Below are positions 17,601-25,527 of a stretch of DNA of 64,000 nucleotides, one piece after another. Below the pieces are notes generated by a model. That model saw only the letters and a list, made by a program, of their open reading frames with translations, made no database searches and was not told the origin of the DNA. The first letter of the stretch is position 1. The number at the start of each line of letters is the position of its first letter. The stretch is from Flavobacterium hibisci (GTDB lineage: Bacteria; Bacteroidota; Bacteroidia; Flavobacteriales; Flavobacteriaceae): positions 105,166 through 169,165 of the forward strand of contig NZ_JAIQDW010000011.1 of assembly GCF_020026925.1 (NCBI RefSeq), given 5' to 3'. The position numbers were made by a program, and so were the translations under genes.

Positions 17601-18630
17601 TGCAAGACCGGGCTTTGATTCAGCATACAGGATTGTCTATAAAAACAAAGGAAATCAGGTGCTTTCGGGCAATATTACATTGGCTTTTGATGATTCAAAA
17701 ATGGATTTGCTTTCGGCTACACCTTCGGCTGATACTGAAACAACCAATAATTTAGAGTGGAATTACAATGGTTTACTTCCTTTTGAAAGCCGTACAATCG
17801 ATTTGGAATTCAATGTAAATAGTCCGGTAGAAACTCCGACGGTAAATAATGGAGATATATTTAACTTTACAGTTGCTATAACACCCGTTGCCGGAGATGA
17901 ATCACCTGCGGACAATAGTTTTACGTATCATCAAACCGTTGTAGGCTCATTTGATCCTAACGATATTACGTGTCTGGAAGGCGAGAGCGTTTCTCCAAGT
18001 ACAATTGGTGAATACCTGCATTATATTGTCAATTTTGAAAATACCGGAACGTATGAAGCTGAGAATATAGTAGTGAAAATTGCTGTTGATGAAAGCAAAT
18101 ACGACATTAGTTCTCTACAGCTGTTAAATTCATCACATTCTTCCAAGACCGTTATTCACGGAAATATTGTTGAATTTGTTTTTGACAAAATCCATTTGGC
18201 TGCTTCTTCAACTTCCAAAAAGAAAAACCCTGTAGGTGGTCACGGAAATATTTTGTTTAAAATAAAAAGCGCAGATGATCTTCTGAATGGTGATTTCGTA
18301 GACAAAACGGCTAATATCTTTTTTGATTACAATGCACCAATTGAAACCAATAAAGCTGAAACTGTTTTTGAATCATTAGGAAATAAGGATTTTGAAGTTG
18401 ATAAAAGTATTTCACTATATCCTAATCAAACTAAAGGCAATGTAAATGTCAACTGTGATACTATTATAAAATATATTGAACTGTTTGATGTTCAGGGAAG
18501 ACTGCTTCAGACTTCAATTGAAAATGATACTACTGCTAAGTTGGATATTTCGAATAAGCCAAACGGACTTTACTTTGTCAGAATCACTACTGAAAAAGGA
18601 GTCAAAGTAGAAAAATTAATTAAGGAATAA
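14644..18630 (+). CDS. Leucine-rich-repeat surface protein, T9SS type A sorting domain
   Basis: This 1328-residue protein has a signal peptide (KILLFVLLLTTIVKAQ). About 70-840 is a long array of LRR-like units of about 21 residues with the core LTSLDVSGLTNLKxLxCSNN, where a Cys holds the position usual for Asn-ladder neighbours. Next come a Cys-containing cap (AYICADDAQM), an SdrD/CNA-like domain (GTTIFDGNNNGC), a DUF11-like region and a DUF7619-type domain (GSFDPNDITCLEG ... ANIFFDYNAPIETN). The last 75 residues form a type A T9SS sorting domain (SISLYPNQTKGNVNV ... GLYFVRITTE). It is probably an exported surface protein for binding; the ligand is unknown. Upstream lies a LytS/LytTR pair. 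Confidence 0.92.
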   Translation: MQRKILLFVLLLTTIVKAQNVAVPDANFKAKLLEADVTNSIALNSAGISIKIDANNNGEIDTNEALAVYQLKVSNSGILNLTGIASFTNLKNLDCSNNILLNLDVTALTNLTNLNCSANYLTAFNVSTLTNLVNLFLDQNRLTSLDVSGLSNLKILFCSNNKLTSLNVNGSTSVKTLFCSSNELTSLDLAGLTSLELLLCETNKLTNLNLNGLTNLKSLICSYNNLAILNLNGLTNLDSLECNYNLLTSLDVSSLSKLTKLDCFYNQITSLDLSNTTLLTELSCGENHITTLNLSGLSNLKTLACSYLPNNLIINGSNLTALKTFQYTGSNSDLTLNGFPAIENFNLNLSPANITLNVSGLNTLANINLFNNQTTSFTVNGSGTTHIKSINCSNGKLTSLNLNGLNNLASLNCSNNKLTSLSLTNLTSLTSLNFSLNKITNIDLSSVPNLKYLDCNNNVLGSLDVSGLTNLEYLDCSNHISTTTIGNQITSLAVGGLTKLKYLDCSNYGYNGVLGALGNVITSLDVNNLTLLEQLKCSKNRLPSLIVNGLTNLTTLDCSYNLLTSLDLIGLTQLTNLNYAHNQLSNLNMIGLINIKELDCSYNTISTLNVLGMPNITTLNCSFNALTTLNLSGLSQLTKLHCGNNLLTSLDVNTFTNLTNLSCNNNKLTTLDVNNLTNLDYLQCGANKLSGLNVNNLTKLTNLHCSGNELTNLDVSNLTSLLYLGCSVNQLTALDLSGLTNLLDIECRNNQLTNIDITTLSNLRSIDCRYNQITNLNVANCPALNTVSCTNNQITTLDVSSLKNLSNLYCANNLLTNLFMKNGRSETLDFSGNPGLAYICADDAQMAYVQSQLNSMGMTATVANSYCSFTPGGQHNTVVGTTIFDGNNNGCNLNDPLHPNIRIDINDGTTTGSAFTNTDGTSTFYTQAGTYSIFPNIENAGAFNISPASATIDFTDNNYNTNYQSFCLSANGVHPDVEIVISPITPARPGFDSAYRIVYKNKGNQVLSGNITLAFDDSKMDLLSATPSADTETTNNLEWNYNGLLPFESRTIDLEFNVNSPVETPTVNNGDIFNFTVAITPVAGDESPADNSFTYHQTVVGSFDPNDITCLEGESVSPSTIGEYLHYIVNFENTGTYEAENIVVKIAVDESKYDISSLQLLNSSHSSKTVIHGNIVEFVFDKIHLAASSTSKKKNPVGGHGNILFKIKSADDLLNGDFVDKTANIFFDYNAPIETNKAETVFESLGNKDFEVDKSISLYPNQTKGNVNVNCDTIIKYIELFDVQGRLLQTSIENDTTAKLDISNKPNGLYFVRITTEKGVKVEKLIKE

Positions 18631-18656
18631 ATTTAGGTACATTATTTATTCTGCTT

Positions 18657-18697
18657 AAAAGCCTTTCAAAGTCCGGAGATTTTGAAAGGCTTTTTTT
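18657..18697 (+). terminator. Rho-independent terminator after the LRR surface protein
   Basis: AAGCCTTTCAAA at 18659-18670 pairs perfectly with TTTGAAAGGCTT at 18681-18692, followed by a T-run. Confidence 0.85.
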
Positions 18698-18725
18698 ATT
18701 ATCTGAAATTATGAAAAGGTTCCAT

Positions 18726-18779
18726 GATATCTTTTTCAAGGTGTTAAAGCTAAGTGATTTAGCTTAACAGCTTGATATC
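18726..18779. repeat. Extended imperfect inverted repeat between convergent genes
   Basis: GATATC, CAAG and GTTAAAGCTAA on the left are mirrored by TTAGCTTAAC, CTTG and GATATC on the right around a GTGA loop. It lies past the terminator of the LRR gene and just before the 3' end of the ten-gene minus-strand operon. It could be the operon's own 3' hairpin or a cruciform-type repeat; no T-tract is obvious. Confidence 0.5.
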
Positions 18780-18795
18780 TATTGAATTGTTATGC

Positions 18796-19668
18796 CTAAA
18801 TCAAATTTTTAGAGACAAACTCGGAACTTGTTTTAACAGATTCCATTGGATTTGGAGAGTAATTTGTTTCCTGTTCCACAAAAAAGTGCTGCATTCCGGA
18901 TAGTTTGGCCTGTGCGAATATGTCTTTAAAGTTGATGCTTCCTTCTCCAACTTCCGTATTCCATTCTGCTTTGGATTTGTCCATGTCTTTTACGTGCCAC
19001 ATCGTAAATCGTCCCGGATTCGCTTTAAACATTTGCAAAGGATCATTTCCTGAGCGAACTACCCAGTATAAATCCAGTTCAAAATCAACTAATTTTTTAT
19101 CCGTTTCCTGCAATAAAATATCATATCCGGTTTGATTTCCATGCTTTTTAAATTCAAAATCATGGTTATGATACGCTAATTTTAATCCTGATTGTTTGCA
19201 TAAAACGGCTGCTTCATTTATTTTCTGGGCAATTCGTTTGTAACTGTCTAAATCACTTCTTAATTGTTCATCTAAATATGGAACCGTTATATACTCGCTT
19301 CCTAATTGATTGGCACCTTCAATACAGGCTTTTAGGAAATCGGCATTATTGTCTTTTATAAACGAATTAAAATCATAATGCCCGCTCGGTGCTTTAAGAC
19401 CATTATCAGTCAATATTTTTTTGAAATCTTTTGCAGAAGTGCCAAAAAAACCTTTATCTGCAGAGAATCCATACGTTTCTACTTCTTTGTAGCCTGATTT
19501 AGATACATGTTCTAAAACTCCTTTTACATTTTTAGAAAAATCTTCTCTCAAAGTATACAGCTGAAGTCCGATATTTTTTGGCTTAGCCGAAAACGCAAGG
19601 GAAGGGGCAATTGCCAGTGCACCTAAAACCAACCCGCTGTTAATTATAAAATCTCTTCTCTTTATCAT
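18796..19668 (-). CDS. Exported TIM-barrel sugar isomerase/epimerase-like protein
   Basis: This 290-residue protein begins with a Tat-type signal (MIKRRDFIINSG, then a hydrophobic stretch ending ALAFSA). The body is an AP_endonuc_2/xylose isomerase-like TIM barrel: IGLQLYTLRED, GYKEVETYG, LAYHNHDFEF, VDFELDLYWV and WHVKDMDKS, with His, Glu and Asp residues in the positions of the divalent metal site. It ends the ten-gene operon and starts 18 nt after the preceding gene. In related operons such proteins act on keto-sugars or as epimerases; the substrate here is not shown by sequence. Export suggests a periplasmic reaction alongside the GMC dehydrogenase. Confidence 0.85.
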   Translation of the reverse strand: MIKRRDFIINSGLVLGALAIAPSLAFSAKPKNIGLQLYTLREDFSKNVKGVLEHVSKSGYKEVETYGFSADKGFFGTSAKDFKKILTDNGLKAPSGHYDFNSFIKDNNADFLKACIEGANQLGSEYITVPYLDEQLRSDLDSYKRIAQKINEAAVLCKQSGLKLAYHNHDFEFKKHGNQTGYDILLQETDKKLVDFELDLYWVVRSGNDPLQMFKANPGRFTMWHVKDMDKSKAEWNTEVGEGSINFKDIFAQAKLSGMQHFFVEQETNYSPNPMESVKTSSEFVSKNLI

Positions 19669-19686
19669 TGTTTTTACTTTATTAAG

Positions 19687-20577
19687 TTAGATGTCACAAA
19701 TTGCAATTGCCTTTTTCAAAGAGGCTATTTTATCTTTTTGCAGCGGAATAAATTCCTGCCCTACAAATCCTGTAAAACCGGTATCTGCAATAGCTTTCAT
19801 GATAGCGCTGTAATTGAGTTCCTGTGTTTCATCAATTTCATTCCGGCCTGGAACTCCGCCTGTATGATAGTGGGCAATGTATTTATGATTTTCTCTAATG
19901 GTTCTGATAACATCCCCTTCGTCAATCTGCATGTGGTAAATATCATAGAGCAGTTTAAAATTTTCAGAGTTGATTCGTTTTGCCAATTCTACTCCCCAGT
20001 ATGTTTTGCTGCATTGGTAATCTTTATGATTGATTTTACTGTTCAGTAATTCCATAACCAGGGTTACTTTATGCTTTTCTGCCAGTGGAATCAGTTTTTG
20101 TAAACCCAGGACACAGTTATTCCAGCCTTCTTCATCGGTTTTTCCTCTTGTGTTGCCGCTAAAGCATATGAGGTTTTTGTAACCGGCCTGAGCTACCAGC
20201 GGAATCATTTCCGTATAATTTTTAATCAGCTGTTCATGAAATTTCTGATCATTGAAACCGTCCACCAGATTTAATTCGGCACCATTACACATAGTCGAAA
20301 CAAGATTGTGTTTTTTTAGTACCGGCCAGTCTTTTGGCCCAACCAGATCAATACCGGTTATTCCAATTTTTTTAGCTTCTGAACAAAGCGTTTCAATATC
20401 AAAATCATTAAAGCACCAACGCGCTACCGAATGATTAATCCTTCCTTTCAGCATTGTATCTGATTTAGATTCTTCTTCAGGCTTAGCCAAAGCAAATAAA
20501 TCCGCCGGAACTCCTAAGGTTACAGTCCCGGCAAGAATACCTTTTATAGCAGTCCTTCTGTTAAAAGTTGTACTCAT
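19687..20577 (-). CDS. Hydroxypyruvate-isomerase-like TIM-barrel protein, exported
   Basis: This is a 296-residue protein. The N-terminus has a Tat-like signal (NRRTAIKGILAG, then TLGVPADLFA). The barrel carries the pattern of the hydroxypyruvate isomerase (Hyi) family: ITGIDLVGP, MELLNSKINHKDY, LLYDIYHMQIDEGDVI, YIAHYHTGGVPGRNEID and GFVGQEFIP, giving the Glu/Asp/His/Glu metal ligands. True Hyi is cytoplasmic, so the signal points to a different sugar substrate. It lies 22 nt after the permease gene and 18 nt before the last TIM-barrel gene of the operon. Confidence 0.86.
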   Translation of the reverse strand: MSTTFNRRTAIKGILAGTVTLGVPADLFALAKPEEESKSDTMLKGRINHSVARWCFNDFDIETLCSEAKKIGITGIDLVGPKDWPVLKKHNLVSTMCNGAELNLVDGFNDQKFHEQLIKNYTEMIPLVAQAGYKNLICFSGNTRGKTDEEGWNNCVLGLQKLIPLAEKHKVTLVMELLNSKINHKDYQCSKTYWGVELAKRINSENFKLLYDIYHMQIDEGDVIRTIRENHKYIAHYHTGGVPGRNEIDETQELNYSAIMKAIADTGFTGFVGQEFIPLQKDKIASLKKAIAICDI

Positions 20578-20599
20578 TATTTTTTTACTTTAAAAATAC

Positions 20600-21829
20600 T
20601 CAAATTTCATTTGCCAATTTGTTTTTATCCTTAAATAAAAGCGCAAAAAGAAGGAATACACCAAATGCGATTCCGGCTGGTATAATCCATACCATCACCC
20701 AGTTGACCGCTCCTTCGACAGTTTTATAATTGTCCGTAATCCAGCCTGCAACTGCAAATCCAATCAACATTCCGATGCCATAAGTAGCGAGCGTAATCAA
20801 ACCCTGAGCGGCGCTTTTGTATTTTTCGCCTGCTTTTGAATTGGTATAAATTTGTCCTGATACAAAGAAAAAGTCGTAACAAATTCCGTGTAATGCGATT
20901 CCGGTAATCAGCATGAAACTCAAATCACCGCCATTTCCGTAAGCAAATAAAACGTAGCGGATAGCCCAGGCCAACATACCCACCAAAATAGTTTTCTTAA
21001 ATCCAAAACGGGCAAAAAATACTGGAATAAATAACAAAAACAACGCTTCGGATATCTGTCCTATAGCCATTTTTCCTGTTGGATTTTCAACTTCGGCTGC
21101 TGTCAGGAAAGGATGTGCATTTTGATAATAAAAAGCTAACGGAATACAAATCAGAATGGATGAAATAAAGAATATCAGGAAATTTTTATCCTTTAAAAGC
21201 TTTAAGGCATCAAGACCAATAATATCTGCGATTCTAATTTTTCCTTCACTAACTTTTGGAGGGGTTTTTGGTAAAGTAAAACTCAATAAACCTAAAGCCA
21301 AAGCTGCAATCCCTGCTAAAAGAAATGTATTTTTAAGCAAACCATTAGAAACTGCTTCTGCTGAATCCCAATGAAAAAAGAAACTGATCGACAGTCCTGC
21401 CAAAATCCATCCAATTGTACCCCAAACCCTGATATTTGCAAATTCCTTTTCGGCATCTTTCATCTGATTAAATGCAACCGAATTTACTAAAGCCAATGTT
21501 GGCATATACAAAACCATATAACTCAAGACATAAGCATAAAACATACTAACATCTGTAGATTGATACATTTGATACATTAAAAAAGCACCTGCCAGATGTA
21601 AAATACCTAAGATTTTCTCCGCATTAAAATAACGATCTGCAATCAAACCTATGATAAAAGGAGCAATAATAGCTCCCCAGGATTGAGTAGAAAAAACGGC
21701 TGCTGTCTCTGCACCGGAAGCTTTTAGGTTGCTTCCTAAAAAAGTGCCAAGAGTAACAAACCATGCTCCCCAGATAAAAAATTCCAGGAACATCATTACA
21801 GATAATTTAATTCGGATAGTTGTATTCAT
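20600..21829 (-). CDS. MFS permease, nucleoside:H+ symporter-like
   Basis: This 409-residue protein has about 12 hydrophobic segments. The start (KLSVMMFLEFFIWGAWFVTL) and the motif IAPFIIGLIADRYF after TM2 are typical of the Nuc_H_symport family (NupG-like) within the major facilitator superfamily. Many Bacteroidota members sit in sugar operons, and their real substrates are unproven. Here it lies between the DUF1080 gene (40 nt) and a TIM-barrel gene (22 nt) and is the only transporter in the ten-gene operon. Import of a (keto-)sugar product is inference. Confidence 0.87.
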   Translation of the reverse strand: MNTTIRIKLSVMMFLEFFIWGAWFVTLGTFLGSNLKASGAETAAVFSTQSWGAIIAPFIIGLIADRYFNAEKILGILHLAGAFLMYQMYQSTDVSMFYAYVLSYMVLYMPTLALVNSVAFNQMKDAEKEFANIRVWGTIGWILAGLSISFFFHWDSAEAVSNGLLKNTFLLAGIAALALGLLSFTLPKTPPKVSEGKIRIADIIGLDALKLLKDKNFLIFFISSILICIPLAFYYQNAHPFLTAAEVENPTGKMAIGQISEALFLLFIPVFFARFGFKKTILVGMLAWAIRYVLFAYGNGGDLSFMLITGIALHGICYDFFFVSGQIYTNSKAGEKYKSAAQGLITLATYGIGMLIGFAVAGWITDNYKTVEGAVNWVMVWIIPAGIAFGVFLLFALLFKDKNKLANEI

Positions 21830-21869
21830 ATATAGTGGTTAATTTGGTTAGATAGGTTTTGAGCTAATA

Positions 21870-22580
21870 TTATTTACAGCCGGTTGTAGTTTCCATAGTA
21901 TTCCATTCTTTAATAGAAATATTGCGGTACCATACGTTGTTGCCGTGATCCTGCAAAGCAATTTTTCCTTTTTTGAATGTTCCGAAAGCCGGCCATGCTT
22001 TGAATTTACTTCCGGCAACCAGGGCTTTAAAATTATCATCCCAAAGTACCGTTTCAACAACAATAACGCCGTTTAAAACTAAGCTCAGTTTTCCGTTTTT
22101 GCAAACCACTTCTGCCGTATTCCATTCTCCAACTGGTTTAACTGGCTCCGATTTGCTTTGAATTAAATCGTATAAATCCCCGGCGCGGTGTTTTGTTATT
22201 TTTCCGTCAGGATGGCCATCATTGTCCAAAACCTGCATTTCTAAACCAGTTTCATACGTGTTTGGGTATTTTTGCGGATTTTCATTCACATAAAAAATAA
22301 TTCCGCTATTCGCATTCGGAGCGACTTTCCATTCTAATTTTAAATGGAAGTTTTCATATTCGGCATCCGTGACTAAATCTCCGCCCTGTCCGTTTTTGGC
22401 AGCTTCAGGGTCAAAATGCAGTACACCATCTTCAACTTTCCATCCGGCACTTGCTGTTTTTTTACCATAGGTATGCCAGCCCGTTGTTGTTTTTCCGTCA
22501 AAAATAGGCTTGAATCCTTTTTGGGCGTGTAAGGTTTGTAATAAAGTGAATGCTAATACTGCTGTGATAATCTTTTTCAT
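21870..22580 (-). CDS. DUF1080 protein (3-keto-disaccharide hydrolase-type), secreted
   Basis: This 236-residue protein has a signal peptide (KKIITAVLAFTLLQTLHAQ) and a single DUF1080 domain, a concanavalin-like beta-sandwich: GFKPIFDGKTTTGWH at the start, FHLKLEWKVAPNANSGIIF, YETGLEMQVLDNDGH, and DLYDLIQ. DUF1080 proteins have been linked to cleavage of 3-keto-glycosides made by glucoside 3-dehydrogenases. The same operon has a GMC dehydrogenase, small subunit and cytochrome c, which fits that role. Specificity cannot be read from sequence. Confidence 0.88.
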   Translation of the reverse strand: MKKIITAVLAFTLLQTLHAQKGFKPIFDGKTTTGWHTYGKKTASAGWKVEDGVLHFDPEAAKNGQGGDLVTDAEYENFHLKLEWKVAPNANSGIIFYVNENPQKYPNTYETGLEMQVLDNDGHPDGKITKHRAGDLYDLIQSKSEPVKPVGEWNTAEVVCKNGKLSLVLNGVIVVETVLWDDNFKALVAGSKFKAWPAFGTFKKGKIALQDHGNNVWYRNISIKEWNTMETTTGCK

Positions 22581-22609
22581 GGTTTTACTTTTTAATTCTT
22601 TACTATTTT

Positions 22610-24073
22610 TTAGAAGCTCAGGTTTTTCCAGCCTTCTCTATAATTGCGTTTTACAAATTGATTTACATCGTCTACATTGGTTACCTTCTTGGCATCATTA
22701 TCCCAAAGTAATTTAACGGAACGGCCCGGATACACATCTTCACCTAAATACTCTTTGTGCAAGTCATATCCTCTTACGGCAAGATTAGCCATTAATAAAG
22801 CTTCTGTTAAAGGGCCTGCGATTTCAAATGGTGAACTCAGTTCTTTTTTACCATAACCGGCAATACATCCTTCAATCCATTGTTTTTGATGGCCATTTGC
22901 ACCGTCTTTTACACGAGGATATTTTTCTTTTATTTTTAGATTTTCATTACGGCTTAAAGGCAGTAATCGTGGGTTCTCACTATAAGTGTCACAAAGCATT
23001 TTCCCTTTTTTTCCAATGAATAAAGTGCCGTTTCCGCCATCACCAAAGATTTCATTAGCCCCTAATTCCTCAGGGCGGTCAGGCTGGATACCACCATCCA
23101 TCCAGTGAATTTTGATGTCGCCTTTCGTTTTATTCGTTTTTGGAAAAGTTAATGTCACATGACTTGAAGGAGGACAGCTTTCCGGAAAATAGCCTCTTCT
23201 GAACTCATCAACATAAACGGAGCCAACGCTGCATTGCACATCTTTGGCATATTTTAGATTTAATACAGAGAATGGTGCCTCCATCAAATGGCATCCCATA
23301 TCTCCTAATGCACCGGTTCCGTAATCCCACCAACCACGCCAGTTGAACGGTACTAATTTGTCGACATAATTTTTATAGGGAGCAGTACCCAGCCATAAAT
23401 CCCAGTCTAGTTCTTTGGGGATTTCGGTTTTTGCTGTTGACCATGGAATTCCCTGTGGCCATACAGGTCTGTCAGTCCAGGCGTAAACCGTGTGTACATC
23501 GCCAATTAAACCAGCTTCGTACCATTCCTTTAAAATCCGGGTACCATCATTAGATGATCCCTGATTTCCCATTTGTGTCACTACTTTATAGCGTTTTGCT
23601 GCCTCAGTCAGCATATGGGCTTCGTAGATATCATGCGTCAATGGTTTTTGTACATATACATGTTTGCCTAATTGCATGGCTGAAAAAGCCTGAATAGCAT
23701 GATTGTGATCGGGTGTAGAAACAGATACTGCATCAAAATTTTTATGTTCCTTATCTAACATTTCACGCCAGTCTTTGTAAAATTTTGCTTTCGGATAAGC
23801 ATTTACGCTGTCAGCAGCTCTTCTTGTATCAACATCGCATAAATAAGCGATATTGGCAATGCCGCTTCTTTCAAAAGACGCGATATCGGATCTTCCTTTT
23901 CCGCCAATACCAATACTGGCAATTGATAATTTGTCACTCGGAGCTACAAAGCCTCTGCCCATTACGTGTCTTGGAATAATCATAAATGCGGCAGTCGCCA
24001 GCACTCCTTTTTTTAGAAAATCCCTGCGTATAGTCGATTCTGGTTCTTTACTTTTATTGAAGTCCTGATCCAT
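22610..24073 (-). CDS. Gfo/Idh/MocA family oxidoreductase with Tat signal
   Basis: This 487-residue protein has a twin-arginine motif (TIRRDFLKKG) and hydrophobic stretch before residue 45. A Rossmann NAD(P)-binding domain follows (IASIGIGGKGRSDIA, then AYLCDVDTR), with the family's VSTPDHNHA and YVQKPLTHDIYEA segment, whose EKP-type Lys is present as QKP. The long C-terminal domain (WRGWWDYGTGALGDMGCHLM) is typical of the exported Bacteroidota subgroup. Members oxidise or reduce sugar hydroxyl/keto groups. It lies 8 nt after the cytochrome c gene and 29 nt before the DUF1080 gene. Confidence 0.9.
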   Translation of the reverse strand: MDQDFNKSKEPESTIRRDFLKKGVLATAAFMIIPRHVMGRGFVAPSDKLSIASIGIGGKGRSDIASFERSGIANIAYLCDVDTRRAADSVNAYPKAKFYKDWREMLDKEHKNFDAVSVSTPDHNHAIQAFSAMQLGKHVYVQKPLTHDIYEAHMLTEAAKRYKVVTQMGNQGSSNDGTRILKEWYEAGLIGDVHTVYAWTDRPVWPQGIPWSTAKTEIPKELDWDLWLGTAPYKNYVDKLVPFNWRGWWDYGTGALGDMGCHLMEAPFSVLNLKYAKDVQCSVGSVYVDEFRRGYFPESCPPSSHVTLTFPKTNKTKGDIKIHWMDGGIQPDRPEELGANEIFGDGGNGTLFIGKKGKMLCDTYSENPRLLPLSRNENLKIKEKYPRVKDGANGHQKQWIEGCIAGYGKKELSSPFEIAGPLTEALLMANLAVRGYDLHKEYLGEDVYPGRSVKLLWDNDAKKVTNVDDVNQFVKRNYREGWKNLSF

Positions 24074-24081
24074 AGGTTTAT

Positions 24082-24444
24082 TTATTTGTTCAATGATAGA
24101 ATGTATATTGCAATTTTCTTTGCATCATCTTTTTTTAATGCAGTATGAGCCGACATAGGTATTGCACCCCAGACGCCTGAACCTCCTTTTGTGATTTTCT
24201 CCGTTAAATATTTGACATTTTTATCGTTCATTGGATATTTTTTGGCAATGTCTAAATAGGAGGGACCGACTACTTTTTTGTCTATTTTATGACAGGTAGC
24301 ACAATCTTCTTTTTTTATTAAGGCTTCTCCTTCCGAAGGTTTGGCTTGCTTTATGACACTGTATTCTGCAGGAGCCGATTCATAATTCGAAAAAGAGTAT
24401 AAAGCGCCCAAAACTATCATTGCAACTAAAATTTTAATTTTCAT
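24082..24444 (-). CDS. Periplasmic c-type cytochrome, class I
   Basis: This 120-residue protein has a signal or anchor (KIKILVAMIVLGALYSFS) and one haem site: DCATCHKIDKKVVGPSY (CxxCH, near residue 47), with the probable axial Met in GAIPMSAHTAL. Size and pattern fit the cytochrome c551/c552 group. In LacABC-type glucoside 3-dehydrogenases a cytochrome takes electrons from the GMC subunit. The GMC and small-subunit genes lie upstream in the same operon, making this the likely electron acceptor. It starts 20 nt after the preceding isomerase-like gene. Confidence 0.9.
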   Translation of the reverse strand: MKIKILVAMIVLGALYSFSNYESAPAEYSVIKQAKPSEGEALIKKEDCATCHKIDKKVVGPSYLDIAKKYPMNDKNVKYLTEKITKGGSGVWGAIPMSAHTALKKDDAKKIAIYILSLNK

Positions 24445-24464
24445 ATGGTATTAATTAAACAAAT

Positions 24465-25517
24465 TTATAATCCTAAATTTTTCCTGTTAAGCTGTGTATT
24501 GGTTTCTACCGCAGCAAAATCATCAAAAGCTTTCTCCGTCACTTTGATAATGTGTTTTTTTATAAATTCGGCTCCTTCACGGGCACCATCTTCCTGATTT
24601 TTTAAACAGCATTCCCATTCCATTACGGCCCATCCTTTGTAATCGTATTGTGCTAATTTGCTAAAAATGGTTTTAAAATCAATCTGACCATCGCCAGGTG
24701 AACGATAACGGCCTGCACGGTTCAGCCAGCTTTGGTAGCCTCCAAAGGTTCCTTGTTTTCCTGTTGGATTAAATTCGGCATCCTTAACATGGAAAGCTTT
24801 GATTCGTTCATGGTAAAAATCGATATATTGAATATAATCCAATTGCTGCAGGACAAAATGCGAAGGATCGTAGAGAATACAGGCTCGTTCGTGATTGTGT
24901 ACAGCTTTGAGAAACATTTCGTAAGTCTCGCCATCAAATAAGTCTTCTCCAGGATGAATTTCGTAGCAAACATCTACACCATTTTTATCAAATTCATTCA
25001 ATATTGGCAGCCAGCGGTTCGCCAGTTCTTTGAACCCATCTTCGATTAAACCAGGCGGACGTTGTGGCCAGGGATGAAAATATTGCCACAATAACGAACC
25101 GCTAAAAGTAGCATGCGCATTAAGTCCTAAATTTTGAGAAGCCTTTGCTGCGTAATGCAATTGCTGTACCGCCCATTCCTGCCTTGCTTTTGGATTTCCT
25201 CGTAATTTCTGTGGAGCAAATCCATCAAAAAAGTCATCATACGCAGGATGTACAGCGACCAGCTGACCTTGTAAATGTGTAGAAAGTTCAGATATTTTTA
25301 ATCCGTACGAACCCACTATTCCGGTAAGTTCATCAGCATATGTTTTGCTTTCAGCGGCTTTTTGCAGATCAATAAACCGCGAATCTAAAGTAGGAATTTG
25401 TATTCCTTTAAAATCAAGGTTGGCTGCCCATTGGCAAATTCCTTCCAAAGAATTAAACGGAGCTTCATCCGATATAAATTGCGCTAAAAAAACCGCAGGT
25501 CCTTGCATTGTGGTCAT
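24465..25517 (-). CDS. Cytoplasmic TIM-barrel sugar isomerase/epimerase-like protein
   Basis: This is a 350-residue protein without a signal peptide. The AP_endonuc_2-type barrel shows FKGIQIPTLDSRF, LSTHLQGQLVAVHP, GVDVCYEIHPGED, CILYDPSHFVLQQLDY, IKAFHVKDAEF and WAVMEWECC, giving Glu, Asp, His and Glu metal-site candidates. It is longer than the two exported barrel proteins of the operon and probably acts on a sugar already taken up. It lies 10 nt after a cytoplasmic Gfo/Idh/MocA gene, suggesting consecutive steps. Confidence 0.86.
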   Translation of the reverse strand: MTTMQGPAVFLAQFISDEAPFNSLEGICQWAANLDFKGIQIPTLDSRFIDLQKAAESKTYADELTGIVGSYGLKISELSTHLQGQLVAVHPAYDDFFDGFAPQKLRGNPKARQEWAVQQLHYAAKASQNLGLNAHATFSGSLLWQYFHPWPQRPPGLIEDGFKELANRWLPILNEFDKNGVDVCYEIHPGEDLFDGETYEMFLKAVHNHERACILYDPSHFVLQQLDYIQYIDFYHERIKAFHVKDAEFNPTGKQGTFGGYQSWLNRAGRYRSPGDGQIDFKTIFSKLAQYDYKGWAVMEWECCLKNQEDGAREGAEFIKKHIIKVTEKAFDDFAAVETNTQLNRKNLGL

Positions 25518-25527
25518 TAGTAGTAAT

